From: Buddleja alternifolia
Lineage: Eukaryota > Streptophyta > Magnoliopsida > Lamiales > Scrophulariaceae
Direction of reading: 5' to 3'
Assembly: GCA_019426215.1 (NCBI GenBank)
Contig: CM033405.1
Location: 33,634,199 to 33,698,198 of the forward strand
DNA length: 64,000 nt
The position numbers and the translations under genes were made by a program. The notes beneath the pieces are model-generated. The model was not told the DNA's origin. It worked only from the letters and a program-made list of their open reading frames with translations, and did no database searches. Shown in pieces: positions 8,748-19,980 of this stretch; positions within the stretch are counted from its first letter, which is position 1, and every line of letters starts with the position of its first letter.

Positions 8748-11488
8748 ATGGTAAGCTCATATTTCTGATTATTTTGTAGATGAGAAAGAAATAAAATAAA
8801 TGGCTTTCAGAAATGTTATGGATGGATAAAATGGTTGCTTCGAGCGTTTTTTGACCGTTTTCGTTGTTATGATCAGGGGGAAGCTCCAGCTTTCATTGTA
8901 GATGATCTTCATGGCAATTTCCCAAATGGGCTTTTCTTAAAGTCGAAAAGCCGTGAAACGGCTCTCAATATCGGTGATAGAACAGTATGATGATAATTCG
9001 ATATATTGAAATAGATATTCTATTTGAATGTGTTCTTTTTCGTACACAATGTGAAGAATGCTTGGTTATGAATGAAACATATACCTTTTGAATTTGATTC
9101 AGTATGTAATTGGTGCAACGGAAAATGAATCCTCTGGCATAATTGGAATTCGGGTTTTCGATAAATCTACTTGTGAATGGTAAGGTTTTGATCATACACT
9201 TTGATTCATAAAAATGGTGCGATTTCCTTAAGCTAAGTTTGGTTCTTGGATTTTGGTGAGGGAAAGGAAAAGCAAAATGCTCGTATGGTTGCAGATATTA
9301 GTTTTTATCATTCTCATTTTTCGATTTCTTTTCCTTACCAGAATCAAAGAACCAAACATAATCTTAGGTTCAGATGGATAATATCTAAGTTTAATAATCT
9401 TTATAGGGTGATCCCTACAGTGTTAGGAACTAAACCCGGGCCATCGAAGGGCCAATCAGCTATTCTTTTAGATGAAGATCGAATTTTGGTTATTAAGGGG
9501 AACTCGACATTTGATGATTGCTTCTGGTTTCTTGAGGTCGGTGTTTTTAGCTTCTTACTATTTAAAGTTTCTCTCTTAATGACAAAGAAATTACAATTAT
9601 GAGTTGAATATCTTGTGTATTGAAATGCTATTTATTCATATTGTAGATTAATACTGCATTTGTTAGAGAGCAGAAAGTGAGATTAGGGAAAGAAGTGGTT
9701 GCTTGGAGTAAAGGAGTTGTTTCCGAAGGCGACAAACCTATTGTTATTAGTGGTCCTTCTGGAGTTGGTAAAGGTACTCTGATTTCTAAACTGATGCAAG
9801 AATTTCCATCAATGTTTGGATTTTCAGTAAGCCACACAACCCGTGCTCCGAGGAGCAATGAGCAAAATGGGGTCCACTACCATTTCACCGAGCGCAGCGT
9901 AATGGAGAAAGAGATAGATGATGCAAAGTTCCTTGAGTTTGCAGCTGTTCATGGAAATCTCTATGGAACGAGTGTCGAAGCTGTTGATGTGGTTGCGGAC
10001 AAAGGAAAGGTACATATATAAAGTTTAGTAATTTGATTTATGTTGCTGTAGCTTGCACGTTGTGCTTCTAAGATTGTTCCTTGCTTCGAAGTCTATGATT
10101 TTGCTTGTGGAGTTTTTGTTGAATCCCGGCCCTTTTTATTGTCCAAATTTATACGAATCTTTCAAATATTGGAACTTATATTGGTTGATACCGTGATATT
10201 ATTGGTTGAATCAAATATTATCAGCGAAAATATCCGATAATATCATATTGTCGTAGATGTTATATCCAATAATGAAGCCTACATTTCTCCGATTCTTTAT
10301 TTTGTGAACTTGAGGATGGTTTGTGTGATTTCATGTAGAGATGCATCCTTGACATTGATGTTCAAGGGGCGAGGTCCATGAGGGCTAGTTCTCTTGAAGC
10401 CATTTTTATCTTTATATCTCCTCCCTCATTTGAGGAGCTCGAGAAACGCCTTTGTGCAAGGTGGGCTAGAGTTTGAAATATTAAAATCTTGTCACCTTTG
10501 CATGCCATTTTATTTACAAAACTTTATACTTGTAGGGGGACCGAGACGGAAGAACAAATCCAAAAGCGACTCCGAAATGCTAAGGTGGAGCTTGAGCAAG
10601 GAAACACACCCGGTCTCTTTGATCATATTTTGGTTAATGATGATCTCGTGACTTGTTACGAGAATCTTAAAGTAATTCTTGCTCTTTGATACTTGATTCG
10701 TATCTTTCACTCACCTTATGTCTCACCGATGTCATTTGTGAGCATAATATTGAAATTATATACTCTACACCTTGTAGAAACTTTTGGGGCTTAATCACGG
10801 TGTCGAGACTACCCAAAAATCAGGTTCGTTTATTCTCAAATAAGTCATTTAACGCCATTGACCTTCTCCATTTGATGCCTATATAAAAGGGATAATTACA
10901 TGTGCACCCCCCGACTTGTGAGTAATTACCATGAGCTTTTGCAAGTTACCAAAAAAACCCATGCGAGATCCTAGCAACTTGAAAATTAGGGGTTGAAATT
11001 GTAATTTTCTTTTTTAGTGAGGGGGATGAAATTGTAATGTGATTGTACAGGTGAAGTTATGATAACTTTTTAAATCTCGGGATGTTTTTCGTAATTAGGA
11101 TCTCACATGTAGGGGGAAACTATGTAATCAACCCTGTACTAAATTTGTTCTTCTAAAATTAATTCTTGGTCATCTGCCACAATCCAGTGCCCAATTTGAT
11201 TCACGTCCCTTTAGAGCATAGCGTTGCAAGAATTGATCAGAAGATCCTGATAAACTTTGGTGCCCCGGAGCAAGAAAAGTCATCTCAGAACATGTGAGTT
11301 ACACAATCGAATGGATACATAATAGTTATCATTTTTTGTGTATTCTGACACCTCAAAGCCTTTCTTGTAGGTTTGTGCTGAATTTATCGTCGATAAAAGG
11401 CGGGGCCCCTGCACGGACGAGGGGTTTGAGTATTTATGCTGCAGAACAATCCAGAAACGGAACGACTGATTCAAAAATGCCGAGCTAA
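8748..11488 (+). CDS. Guanylate kinase (plant GK1/GK2 type)
   Basis: Transfers phosphate from ATP to GMP to give GDP, in cytosolic nucleotide metabolism. Ten coding exons join in frame: 8748-8750, 8877-8984, 9103-9179, 9407-9536, 9647-10009, 10339-10460, 10536-10671, 10778-10823, 11188-11293, 11371-11488. They total 1209 nt, 402 residues, against about 390 in Arabidopsis. All introns are GT-AG. The first 110 or so residues form the N-terminal beta-type region special to plant guanylate kinases ([14 protein letters not shown]). The kinase domain follows, with P-loop GPSGVGKG near residue 142, the GMP-binding region SHTTRAPR...GVHYHF, then [10 protein letters not shown] and [15 protein letters not shown]-terminal tail of about 65 residues follows. 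The start is chosen because ATG sits at the last three bases of its exon and gives the family N-terminus MGEAPAF. No break is seen. Confidence 0.93.
9231..9363. mobile_element. Tourist-like MITE in guanylate kinase intron
   Basis: 133 bp between TTA trinucleotides (9228-9230 and 9364-9366). The ends TAAGTTTGGTTCTTGGATT and, in inverse, TTATGTTTGGTTCTTTGATT are inverted repeats. It lies in the intron 9180-9406. A TTA target duplication and TTTGGTTC ends fit PIF/Harbinger (Tourist) MITEs. Confidence 0.6.
10889..11136. mobile_element. MITE-like inverted repeat in guanylate kinase intron
   Basis: The left end GGGATAATTACATGTGCACC is matched, in inverse, by the right end AGGGTTGATTACATAGTTTCC plus TACATGTGAGATCCTAATTAC. 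It lies in the intron 10824-11187. A related sequence is at about 11787-11962 and a larger relative at 53693-54368. Confidence 0.55.
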
Positions 11489-11786
11489 CACTTCAAAATT
11501 ATCATCTAACGATGTTTCGTCTCCGTAATTTTTATGTTTAATGTTGTTTACTTAATTGAAATTGATTGAAGTTCTGAGTAACTATAGTTAATTTGATAAT
11601 GTGGGGAAGTTGCTTATGAAATAGTTTACTTCCCATAAGGAGAGAGACATGATTCATAAGATGTTATGATTTATTGGAATGTTTTTCATTTGCAATACCA
11701 TGTTCAATTTCGTCACATCTTTTGCTTAACATTTTGATGTGTGAGTCCATTTCACGACGAATTCTCGAGTAATGCTAGAAGTTTTG

Positions 11787-11962
11787 CAAATTATCATGAG
11801 ACCTCTGAGATTTTGTAAATTACCACAGACACTTCCAGACCGAACAACTCAAAAAATGGGAACGAAACTGTAATATACTTTTTATTGACAAGAAAAGATA
11901 GGGTAGTTTTCAAATTTTGGGAAGTGATTGGAGTCTCACGTAGGGGTGTCTATGTAACTCTT
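11787..11962. mobile_element. MITE-like repeat downstream of guanylate kinase
   Basis: Shares the layout of the element at 10889-11136: TTTGCAAATTATCATGAGACC at the left and a right end containing GTCTCACGTAGGGGTGTCTA, with a GAAACTGTAAT core. Boundaries are approximate and no target duplication was found. Confidence 0.4.
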
Positions 11963-12093
11963 TTAAATATCTAAGTTCTACTGTTGCTATTAATCATGCT
12001 ACAATCGACATGTCCTTGTGGCAATTCCTGGGATGAAATCATTGGCTGGCTCGGAATGGGATGAAGCCAAGATCGAGACATAGCATCTACGCG

Positions 12094-12250
12094 CAGGGAC
12101 GGAGCCACATGGGGGGCAGGTGGGGGCACCCGCCCTCCTCAACTTTGAAAAATTAAAATTTTATAATATAACTTTTTGAAATTTAAAATTTTGCCCCCTT
12201 CAAAATTTTGCATTCGCCCCCTCAAACTTATATTCCTAGCTCTGTCCCTG
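12094..12250. mobile_element. hAT-type MITE with perfect 8-bp target duplication
   Basis: 157-bp element with ends CAGGGACGGAGCCA and, in inverse, CAGGGACAGAGCTA, flanked by TCTACGCG at 12086-12093 and 12251-12258. The CAGGG ends and 8-bp duplication are typical of hAT elements. Related copies lie at 16044-16190, 26550-26692 and 63705-63876. Confidence 0.85.
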
Positions 12251-12258
12251 TCTACGCG

Positions 12259-13372
12259 TGCATGTTGCTAGTTATGAACCACATGTTTCTCCTATGCGCC
12301 TGATGTAGCACATGGCTGTCATGTGCATTCATGATGGAAATGGACCACCCATTAAAGCCATATGAATTAAAATGCTTGAATGTTATAGATTAGATTTGAA
12401 GCATGATGAAATCTTTTATCTGCCATAACATTAACTGGAGATGGAGATGTTGCAACAAGAACTATGAACTTCTTTTTCTTTCTTTTTTTTATGTTTTCCT
12501 TTTTGATATTTACTTTCTTTTTATTAACTGATTTTATCATGCAAAACTGCACCAAATGGTATTAGTGTGGGCATTTTTGGAGTGATTATTAAGCATTTCA
12601 AGTGTCGGTATAATTACAATTATTCACGTATGATAGATAAATGGGTCTCCGAGTCGTGGGAGTTAAAGGCCAGACCACCAAATTGGAAGGATGAGCCAGT
12701 GAAAAGGTATACTGTTCGTTTAGTAGAAATAAACATTACTGGTTCCAGCCCCAAATACAGCACACAAACAAATTTCATTCCTAAAAGGAAAAGCTATATA
12801 CATCGAGTATATTTTGTTAATTTAGTATATAAATCTAGTGACCAATAATTATATAAAAAATTAATCTACCTTTTGAAAACATAGAATTTTATCTAAAATA
12901 CTTTTATTTCTGGGAGTAATATATTAGTATTTCAATAAATTTATTTTTCAGTTCTCCAATGGGGTCTAAACTTCACAGTACCCAAAGTATTTTATGTTTT
13001 CTTGTTCATGAGTGTGTGGAGAACACACACAATGCAATATATTATATAAATACAAACATTACTATTAATATATGCATCCAAGTGGGTTGTAACTTTTAAG
13101 TCGTTAAGTGGAAGATCATAATATCTTTATTTTATTTTATGACATCATCGAATACACGTGCAAAAATTTACACATTCACTTCAATACTACCAAAATGAAT
13201 GACATATTGACATGTGAACTAGACCCGAGCCTAGATAGAAATTCAGTTGCCTATGATGCCAATCCCTATCAGGCCCATGCCATATAATTCACAGTACGAG
13301 ACATAGAAGATTCACTAAACTTCTATTGTGGGGGCTCTCTTCAAGTACATAAAAATGAATAGCAAGAGCACC
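12259..13372. other. Intergenic, no gene recognised
   Basis: AT-rich DNA downstream of guanylate kinase. Short open frames here (for example 12567-12848) have no recognisable family and no supporting splice structure. Confidence 0.5.
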
Positions 13373-13394
13373 ACAAGCGGGCTCCACTTGTTTT

Positions 13395-13580
13395 TTGTTA
13401 CAAATCGTTTGGTAGGCTTGATTCTGATCACATACCATGACTTAGAAATTATTCTCGGGATCAAAAAGTCGTTTACAGAGATATTTATTGATAGTCCACG
13501 AACATCACATAGGAATCGAATCCAAAACCTTCTAAATGTAAAAGTGATTCATTCCTTACCAACTGAGCTAGCATGTGTTG
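13395..13580 (-). mobile_element. tRNA-derived SINE with diverged target duplication
   Basis: On the minus strand the head reads TAGCTCAGTTGGTAAGG (RNA polymerase III A box) followed by GGATTCGATTC (B box). The flanks 13373-13394 and 13581-13601 are near-identical copies (ACAAGCG-GCT-CACTTGTTTT), about 21 bp, the size made by LINE-type insertion. The T-rich left end matches the tail of a minus-strand insertion. Confidence 0.75.
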
Positions 13581-13601
13581 ACAAGCGAGCTCACTTGTTT
13601 T

Positions 13602-14660
13602 GGAACTCAAGCTCATGAAATTATTCAAATTATTTAATCTAATGTTTTAAATTTCAAAAAATATATGAAATTGCGTCTGGATGTAAGAATTTTACTTTAA
13701 GACGAAAATTTCAAATGACTTTAATACTGGACAAACAGAATTACGCGTTTTCGCTTTAATATTTTTGTTATTTGAAAAAAAAAGTGATAGCTGAAAAATT
13801 CATAGATTGACCTAAAGTTCGATCAGGTCCGCATATTGCCGTCTTTTTTGGCTTTGTAATTCATTATGGTGTAAAAAAAAAAGGGTCAAATTGAGCGATA
13901 AAGTACATAAATTATGTTACAATTTGAAATTATCAAAATGAGTCCTCTTTTTAAATTAGAAAGAGCACAAATTAAAATATTAAATGCCTTTTAGGGCCAT
14001 TACTTTGATGGGCTTCGGCAGCTGCCCAAGTTAAACTGGGCCGATGTGGGTCCCATCCATATATATCAAATAAATCCAAGTCATAAGTGGGCTATTAAAA
14101 AGATTTGGGCCCAATAATTTGTCAAGGTCTCAACTATTGCATCTCTCTTTTGGGCTTGAAAGGGTAATTGGACATAAAAAGTTCATTGGTTATCTCATTC
14201 ATCATTTATGAAATGTTTCTATAAGGAGAGAAAATCACATTAAGGCTTCTCTTTTTTTTATCTTATTTTCCTTTGATAATGGATTAAAATACGCATAATC
14301 CCGAAATGATTTTTAGGGGTCTCGAGACTTTACGTATGAGAACATGTATTGTATGTTTGAGATTGATTAATATTTAATAACCATTTAAACTACTTGAACT
14401 TGGTTGACAATATTTCATTTAGTTGTTGTAGTCCGATTTATTATACAATATTAAGAACACGATCTACAAGAAATTATTTTGGTTCTATTCGTGATACTAA
14501 AACCAAGCTGAAATACTTTTTAAGTTTTAAAGTCCAACTTAAATTCGATTGATAAGACAATACATGGTAAATCATATGTGATCGGAGCCCTATCATTCGA
14601 TTAGATAAGATAGTTCCACCATAGAACTCAAACTAATAGTTCACGATTCTAACTAAGATG
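13602..14660. other. Intergenic, no gene recognised
   Basis: AT-rich DNA with no supported gene, RNA gene or bounded repeat. Confidence 0.5.
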
Positions 14661-14664
14661 TTTT

Positions 14665-15255
14665 TGTTCTTTCATGCCTGGACTCATCAAAAGCTTTCCC
14701 TCGTGTAGGGATTTTTCCCTGATGCTATAGATGGAGCTCCGCCTTTACCTTTCAGTCTCTATTAACCTCATCTTCTCTTGCTTTCATCTCTGCCTTTCAT
14801 CCACATTGATACCACTGATCTCGTTTTCCACTCGTTAGGACAACGTTTATATAGCTAAAAGCTCAATTTGAGGTTGTTTGCTGAATCGTGTGCTGAAATA
14901 CCTTATTATTATAAAAAGGGGAAGGTTTGATAAAGGAGCTTTTCAGCCCTTTTGCTGGATTGTTGGTCCGTAGCCCTACCCTAACTCATATATTCCTTCC
15001 TCTGGGGCATGGGTGCACTTGCAAAGGAATCTTATCCGCTTGTAGAGAGTCTTTCTCCAACCTTTGAAGTTGAACACTTTCTCAATTGTGTGCTGGAAAG
15101 TGGGTTTGAAGCAAGTTGGTATGGTTTAGGGCTTCCGATTCAAAGGCTATGAGAAGGCCTTCAAACTCTTTCATGATTGTTCAAAAAAGTAGCCGAAATA
15201 GGACCGGTTTGAGAGTAAGGAATACGTTTCTTGGTAGGTAGGGTCAAGTTGTTGA
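14665..15255. other. Compositionally distinct block, possible organelle-derived insertion
   Basis: This stretch is visibly richer in G and C and in mixed-codon-like text (CCTTCCTCTGGGGCATGGG, GGCTATGAGAAGGCCTTC) than the AT-rich DNA on both sides, and has no microsatellites. It resembles plant mitochondrial intergenic DNA in style, but I recognise no mitochondrial gene in it. Confidence 0.3.
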
Positions 15256-15942
15256 GGGGGCACTTATCAAGCTACTTAACCTCAATATGTGGTTTATTCA
15301 AGACTGACCGAACACCACTCATATAATAAACAAATTAAATTTAAATATAACAATATATTATTCATCTCGACTCAATTTATCTTTATACCTTTCTTGCGGA
15401 TCCAAGCCGACGAGATAATTCAATAATTTAATGCATTTTTTGCCAATTGGCCCATGCAATCCACATATTATGGTGATAGAGATCATCAATTAAAATAGAC
15501 ATGTGTAGCTTTCTTGACATACAAACAAATCAAAATTGATTTTTACGAACATGTCCACAATCAAAAATTGTACGGACAATAATTCCTATTTGGTGATTGA
15601 GATCTGGACATGTATGTATGTCCAACCAACCTAATTCTTGACACGTGTCCCATAATAGGGGACCCCTCCAATGTACCTCTAAAACCATCTAATTATGTCC
15701 GTTTGTTTTTCCATTCCTCAATTGTCACATACGCTATCACAATCACAAAAAAATTGAGAAGTCATATAAATTGTAATAAGTTTAATCTAGACCTAATTTG
15801 AGGAACATTATATGTGGACAATATGGGTTGCTCTCAATTTAATATTGTTGCTAGATTATAAGAAAAAATATTAGTAGGATGTTGGGGGATTTTAAATGCT
15901 AATATGATCACAATAATTTATGTATAATGATTCTACTTGAAC

Positions 15943-15973
<31 letters not shown>

Positions 15974-18600
15974 TTATGAATTTGTGTAATTATTTGAAAA
16001 TTTTGGGTTCTAGAAGTTCACACACAAATATACATACATATATAGGGATGGGGTGGGATTGGTGTTAGCACTCGCCCCTCAACTTTAATTTTTATTTTTG
16101 CCCAAAAAAATTCTTTGACATTTAAAATTTCGTCACCTTAAAGTTTAAAAATATCAAGGTTATCCCAATTTCTTTGTACTCGTCTCCCAAACATAAATAA
16201 TTATCTACCATCTTTAAATAATTATAACTATATTGTATTTAGGTGGTTCAAATCTCCTTAAAAATCAATGGTTATTAATAAAAGAAAACAAAGCATTTAT
16301 TATTCTAACTTCCAAATATGAATTATGGATCTAGAAGATTACTAGCCACGCACATCACCATCAAAAGCTTTACTTTTTTGTTGTCAATGCTAGAGAATAT
16401 GAATAGGCATTATTCTTATTGTGTTAAATTGCATAATAAACTCAATAATTTGAATCTCATGAGTAGGACATACACTTAAATTAATGTTAATAATTCTTCT
16501 TATTTATACGTATTTGCAGAACTCATTGTAATCATATGATCGTTATTTAGACTATATACTTAGACGTAAAATCTTGCAATCAGTTTTTGTTCATAAAGAA
16601 ATTACATTACTCGATTAAAATAGTAGTTTTATGCGATATTTCAGAATTTAAATATTGAGGCCTTTCTAAATAAGAAGTCTAGTTGAGTTTTGAAAATACA
16701 TCTCTATTTGATTTTTGCATTATATATAGTATGATTCTGAAAATGCTTGAAACCTAAATTTGAATATAAATTTTAAAGGAAAAGTTTCAATTCAAATCAT
16801 AATAAGCCGAAGCAAGCTAATTGTGTGAATTACGTGTGTCAAATGATTGGCATAGATATAAAAAGAAAAATTAATCATAAGATTAGTATTATAATACTGG
16901 GTGTGACAAATTAAATTCCCTAGCGGAGTAACTTCCACACCTCATGTAAGGTAACACTTTCCTAGCTATTGGATTGGTGTTCGCACTTGGAAAACCCGGG
17001 TGCAAGAAAACATGTGAAAACGCCTTGTACTTTTGTCATTTTCTTTGAAATTACATCTACCCATAAAAAAATCTTTGAAATTACATTTTTTAACAAACTA
17101 GATCATTTCATTAAAATTAAAATTTTTACAAAGAAATGATAATATATATAATTTTAAAAAATTATCCGCCAATTAATTATTCTTATACTATTTAATCTTA
17201 TCTCCGTCATGATCAACTAGAAAACATTTTCATCATTATTATGAAAATTAATTTTTTTACATTTTTCAAGTGGTTCAATTCTGCGGCCTTTAAATTTGTA
17301 TAGTCCAAATAACTATTATAACCCACTCACGTGAAAAATATAAATCACTCACCATATGATTAATATATTCAATCAATTTTGACCCGAACCAAAATTTCCC
17401 TTATGGAGATAGGCACAAAGTAATTAGCCAAAGCAATAATTCAACTTTATTTTCTAGAAAATATGAATTAGACACATCATTTTATTGGTGCCCCCATTGA
17501 GGATGACTACACATATGATGGATGTGATCACAAAAAGAAAAGTTATTCCTTTTAAATTACATATTTCTCCACTACCCCAAAATCAACCAATATACAAGAA
17601 AAGTAAAAAAATAGTGATTTTATTTGGAGATGTCTCCGTAATCACGTTGGACAAAACATTTTGAGTACTTAAATTAGTGGATTAATTTTGAGTCTTTAGA
17701 GTTGAGATATCAATGTCGTTGAAGGCCAACTCTACTAACAAAGATGAGTCTTCTAGATATTAAAAATTTTGAGTTCCACTTCCATCGAAAGTGTATAAAC
17801 TTATCTCTATTTTCATATTAGTTAGTAGCTAAATATAATAATTACTAGTTTGTTGTAATTTGTCACATCCATGACATGTATCATGATTTATTCAAAAAAA
17901 GAAAAAGAAAAAAGAAAGACTCGAGATATCAATTACATGATAGTACTCGAGAGATTAATTTATTTTGTTTGACGAAAAAACGATTATTTTATTTAATTCA
18001 ATAAAAAATTTACAATGTCTATAATAATACTACTTAGAATGTCTTTAAATATGTAGTTAAAAACATTTGAAGCTCCAAATATCAAAATTCTTCAAAATAG
18101 TTAACCTTAGGGAGTAATAAACGAGCACAAGAAAACTTTTGTACAAAATACCACACTCTTATTCAAGAGAAACGAAATTCTCATTCGAGAGAGAAACTCA
18201 ACTCTAATTTAATAGAGAAAACAAAATATTAAACTAAAAAACTATATAAAATCTAATGTATTGCCTGTATACATCCATTTGTCAGATCCATCCTTGTCTC
18301 TTGAGATTTGAAGTTGGGTACATAACTTGAATAAATGTGCTTCAACCCAATCCGCCGACGATGATGGTGGCAACAGTGGTGAATGCTTCAACAAAAAACA
18401 TTATCGGCGGAAAAAAAGAGTAGAAAAAAGAGGCTAGGGTTTTTGAGAGAGAGAGAGTGGCCGAGAGCCGGAGTTAATTTCCTGTTAATACTGTTACTTT
18501 TAAATGTTTGAACTTCAGATATTCAATCGCGTTTGACAATATCACAAGAGATTAAATTTGTATTTTCAATCCAAAATACCTTGAAAAATGAAAATAAATA
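15256..18600. other. Intergenic, mostly unassigned
   Basis: AT-rich DNA between the distinct block and the next SINE. It holds a TA microsatellite near 15945-15970 and the hAT-MITE relative at 16044-16190. Nothing else is supported. Confidence 0.5.
16044..16190. mobile_element. Decayed hAT-MITE relative
   Basis: Contains AGCACTCGCCCCTCAACTTT, an AAAATATCAAG-TTA core and a right part CTCGTCTCCCAAAC. These are shared with the copy at 63705-63876 and, more loosely, with 12094-12250. The terminal CAGGGACGGAGCC and GGCTCCGTCC sequences are lost. Confidence 0.5.
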
Positions 18601-18622
18601 AATAAAAATACAGAATATCTTT

Positions 18623-18810
18623 TTTTTTAATTCAAGAGGAAGGAGGATACATTATATATTTAGTCCGACTAACACAAGTTGATAGTTATAATTTTAAGTT
18701 ATAAAAATTTTATCTAATTCTATAAAAGAAGGGACAATCACAATTTGTAGTAGCTTCAATTCGAACCCATAACCTCTCACATGGAATGGGACGCGGATCC
18801 ATGATCAAGT
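18623..18810 (-). mobile_element. tRNA-derived SINE
   Basis: 188 bp between an 18-bp target duplication with one mismatch (18605-18622 AAAATACAGAATATCTTT; 18811-18828). On the minus strand the head carries GGTTATGGGTTCGAATTG, with the B-box core GGTTCGAATT. The T-rich left end fits the tail. It inserted upstream of the zinc-finger gene. Confidence 0.75.
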
Positions 18811-18884
18811 AAAATGCAGAATATCTTTATTACCATGTTATGTAGCTAATAAAGTAATCTTATTACAAGTAGCACTAAATCTAG

Positions 18885-19210
18885 CTTGGGTAGAGAGAGA
18901 AAGAAAGATAGAAGAGAGAGAAAGAAAGATAGAAGAGAGAGAAAGTAAACCTAATGTCAAAAAAGACATAATAACATAGGAAATGGCGAAGAAAAAACGA
19001 GGAGAGGACGAAGAAGAAGATTTTCTCACTCTCTCTCTCCATCTGACTCTCACTCACTTTCTCTCTCTAGATCTGTAAACTCACCTCACCATATACAGAT
19101 TAAACCCTTGCATCTATATATACATATGTAGATACAGGTGTATATACATATTCCAGAAATGAAAAGCTTTTGCTACTGTTAATGGCCGTCTCGCTATTTT
19201 TTTGTAGCTG
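18885..19210 (+). promoter_or_regulatory. Probable promoter/leader exon of the CCCH zinc-finger gene
   Basis: GA/CT-rich region with a tandem 21-22 bp AGAAGAGAGAGAAAGAAAGAT unit at about 18893-18945. It ends in a likely leader exon with donor CTG|GTAAGAATTT at 19211. A matching acceptor, TTTTATCTTCAG, lies near 19912, which would place a roughly 700-base intron in the 5' UTR. Confidence 0.4.
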
Positions 19211-19471
19211 GTAAGAATTTATTGCTTTTTTTTTTCAAGTTTTTAATTACGTTGTTTTATGTATTGTGTTGATTATATACTGATGCATGTGCTCCGATGA
19301 TTGAGTAATTTTGATTTTTTTTTTTTTTGTTAATTGTTCATGTGTGAAAAATTGAATTTAAGTTATAGGTACTTCAGTAATTATGTGAATTTGTGTATTT
19401 TACAGATCTAGAGAGAGAAAGTGAGGGTTATTGGTTAATTGTGTTTTTTTTTTTAAAGTTTTTTGTTCAAT

Positions 19472-19497
19472 CCCCCCCCCCCCCCCCCCCCCCCCCC
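19472..19497. repeat. Homopolymer run of 26 C
   Basis: An uninterrupted run of 26 cytosines inside the probable 5' UTR intron of the zinc-finger gene. The length may be affected by sequencing error. Confidence 0.8.
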
Positions 19498-19925
19498 GGA
19501 TTTGGGTGTTTTTGGATAAATTGGATAAAATATTTTTTTCATTTTTATTTAATGGATGCTTGATGTAAATTCTGTGGCTATAAGTGACCGGAGCCGACCT
19601 TAAATAACCTTTTTTGTACCAAAAAAAATAAAAATATTTGAAATCTTGATACTGGATGAAAATAATTCAATTTCAATTTCATGTCAAATAAAATCTATTT
19701 ACCTTTCTAGTTCTAGAAGAAAATATATATTCTTGTGTATGCTATAGTTGAGCCATTGATTTAGGACTATTGTTAGCCTATTGACCTGCCAATTATCTTT
19801 TGTATCTCTTGATGAGTTTGGTCAATTGTATTGCCATGTATGTCTATCAATGGTTTTGTTGTTTTCTTCCCTTTTTTCGATTCTAATTAGGGATTATTCT
19901 TTTTATCTTCAGTTGGATACTGAAA

Positions 19926-19967
19926 ATGAGTTCACGTGCAGTTTGTATTGGTTTGAACCAACAATAA
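19926..19967 (+). promoter_or_regulatory. Upstream ORF (13 codons) in the zinc-finger gene leader
   Basis: ATG at 19926 opens a frame of 13 codons ([13 protein letters not shown]) and stops at TAA 19965-19967, 13 bases before the main ATG at 19981. It lies in the leader exon after the probable 5' UTR intron, so scanning ribosomes should meet it first. Confidence 0.5.
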
Positions 19968-19980
19968 AAGAACTGTGATC

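Noticed and set aside
9628..9858. Minus-strand open frame over the guanylate kinase P-loop exon
   Set aside because: Antisense shadow of a conserved kinase exon with no independent features.
13500..13580. Possible functional tRNA gene on the minus strand
   Set aside because: A and B boxes are present, but a tRNA cloverleaf does not form and the flanking target duplication shows a SINE insertion.
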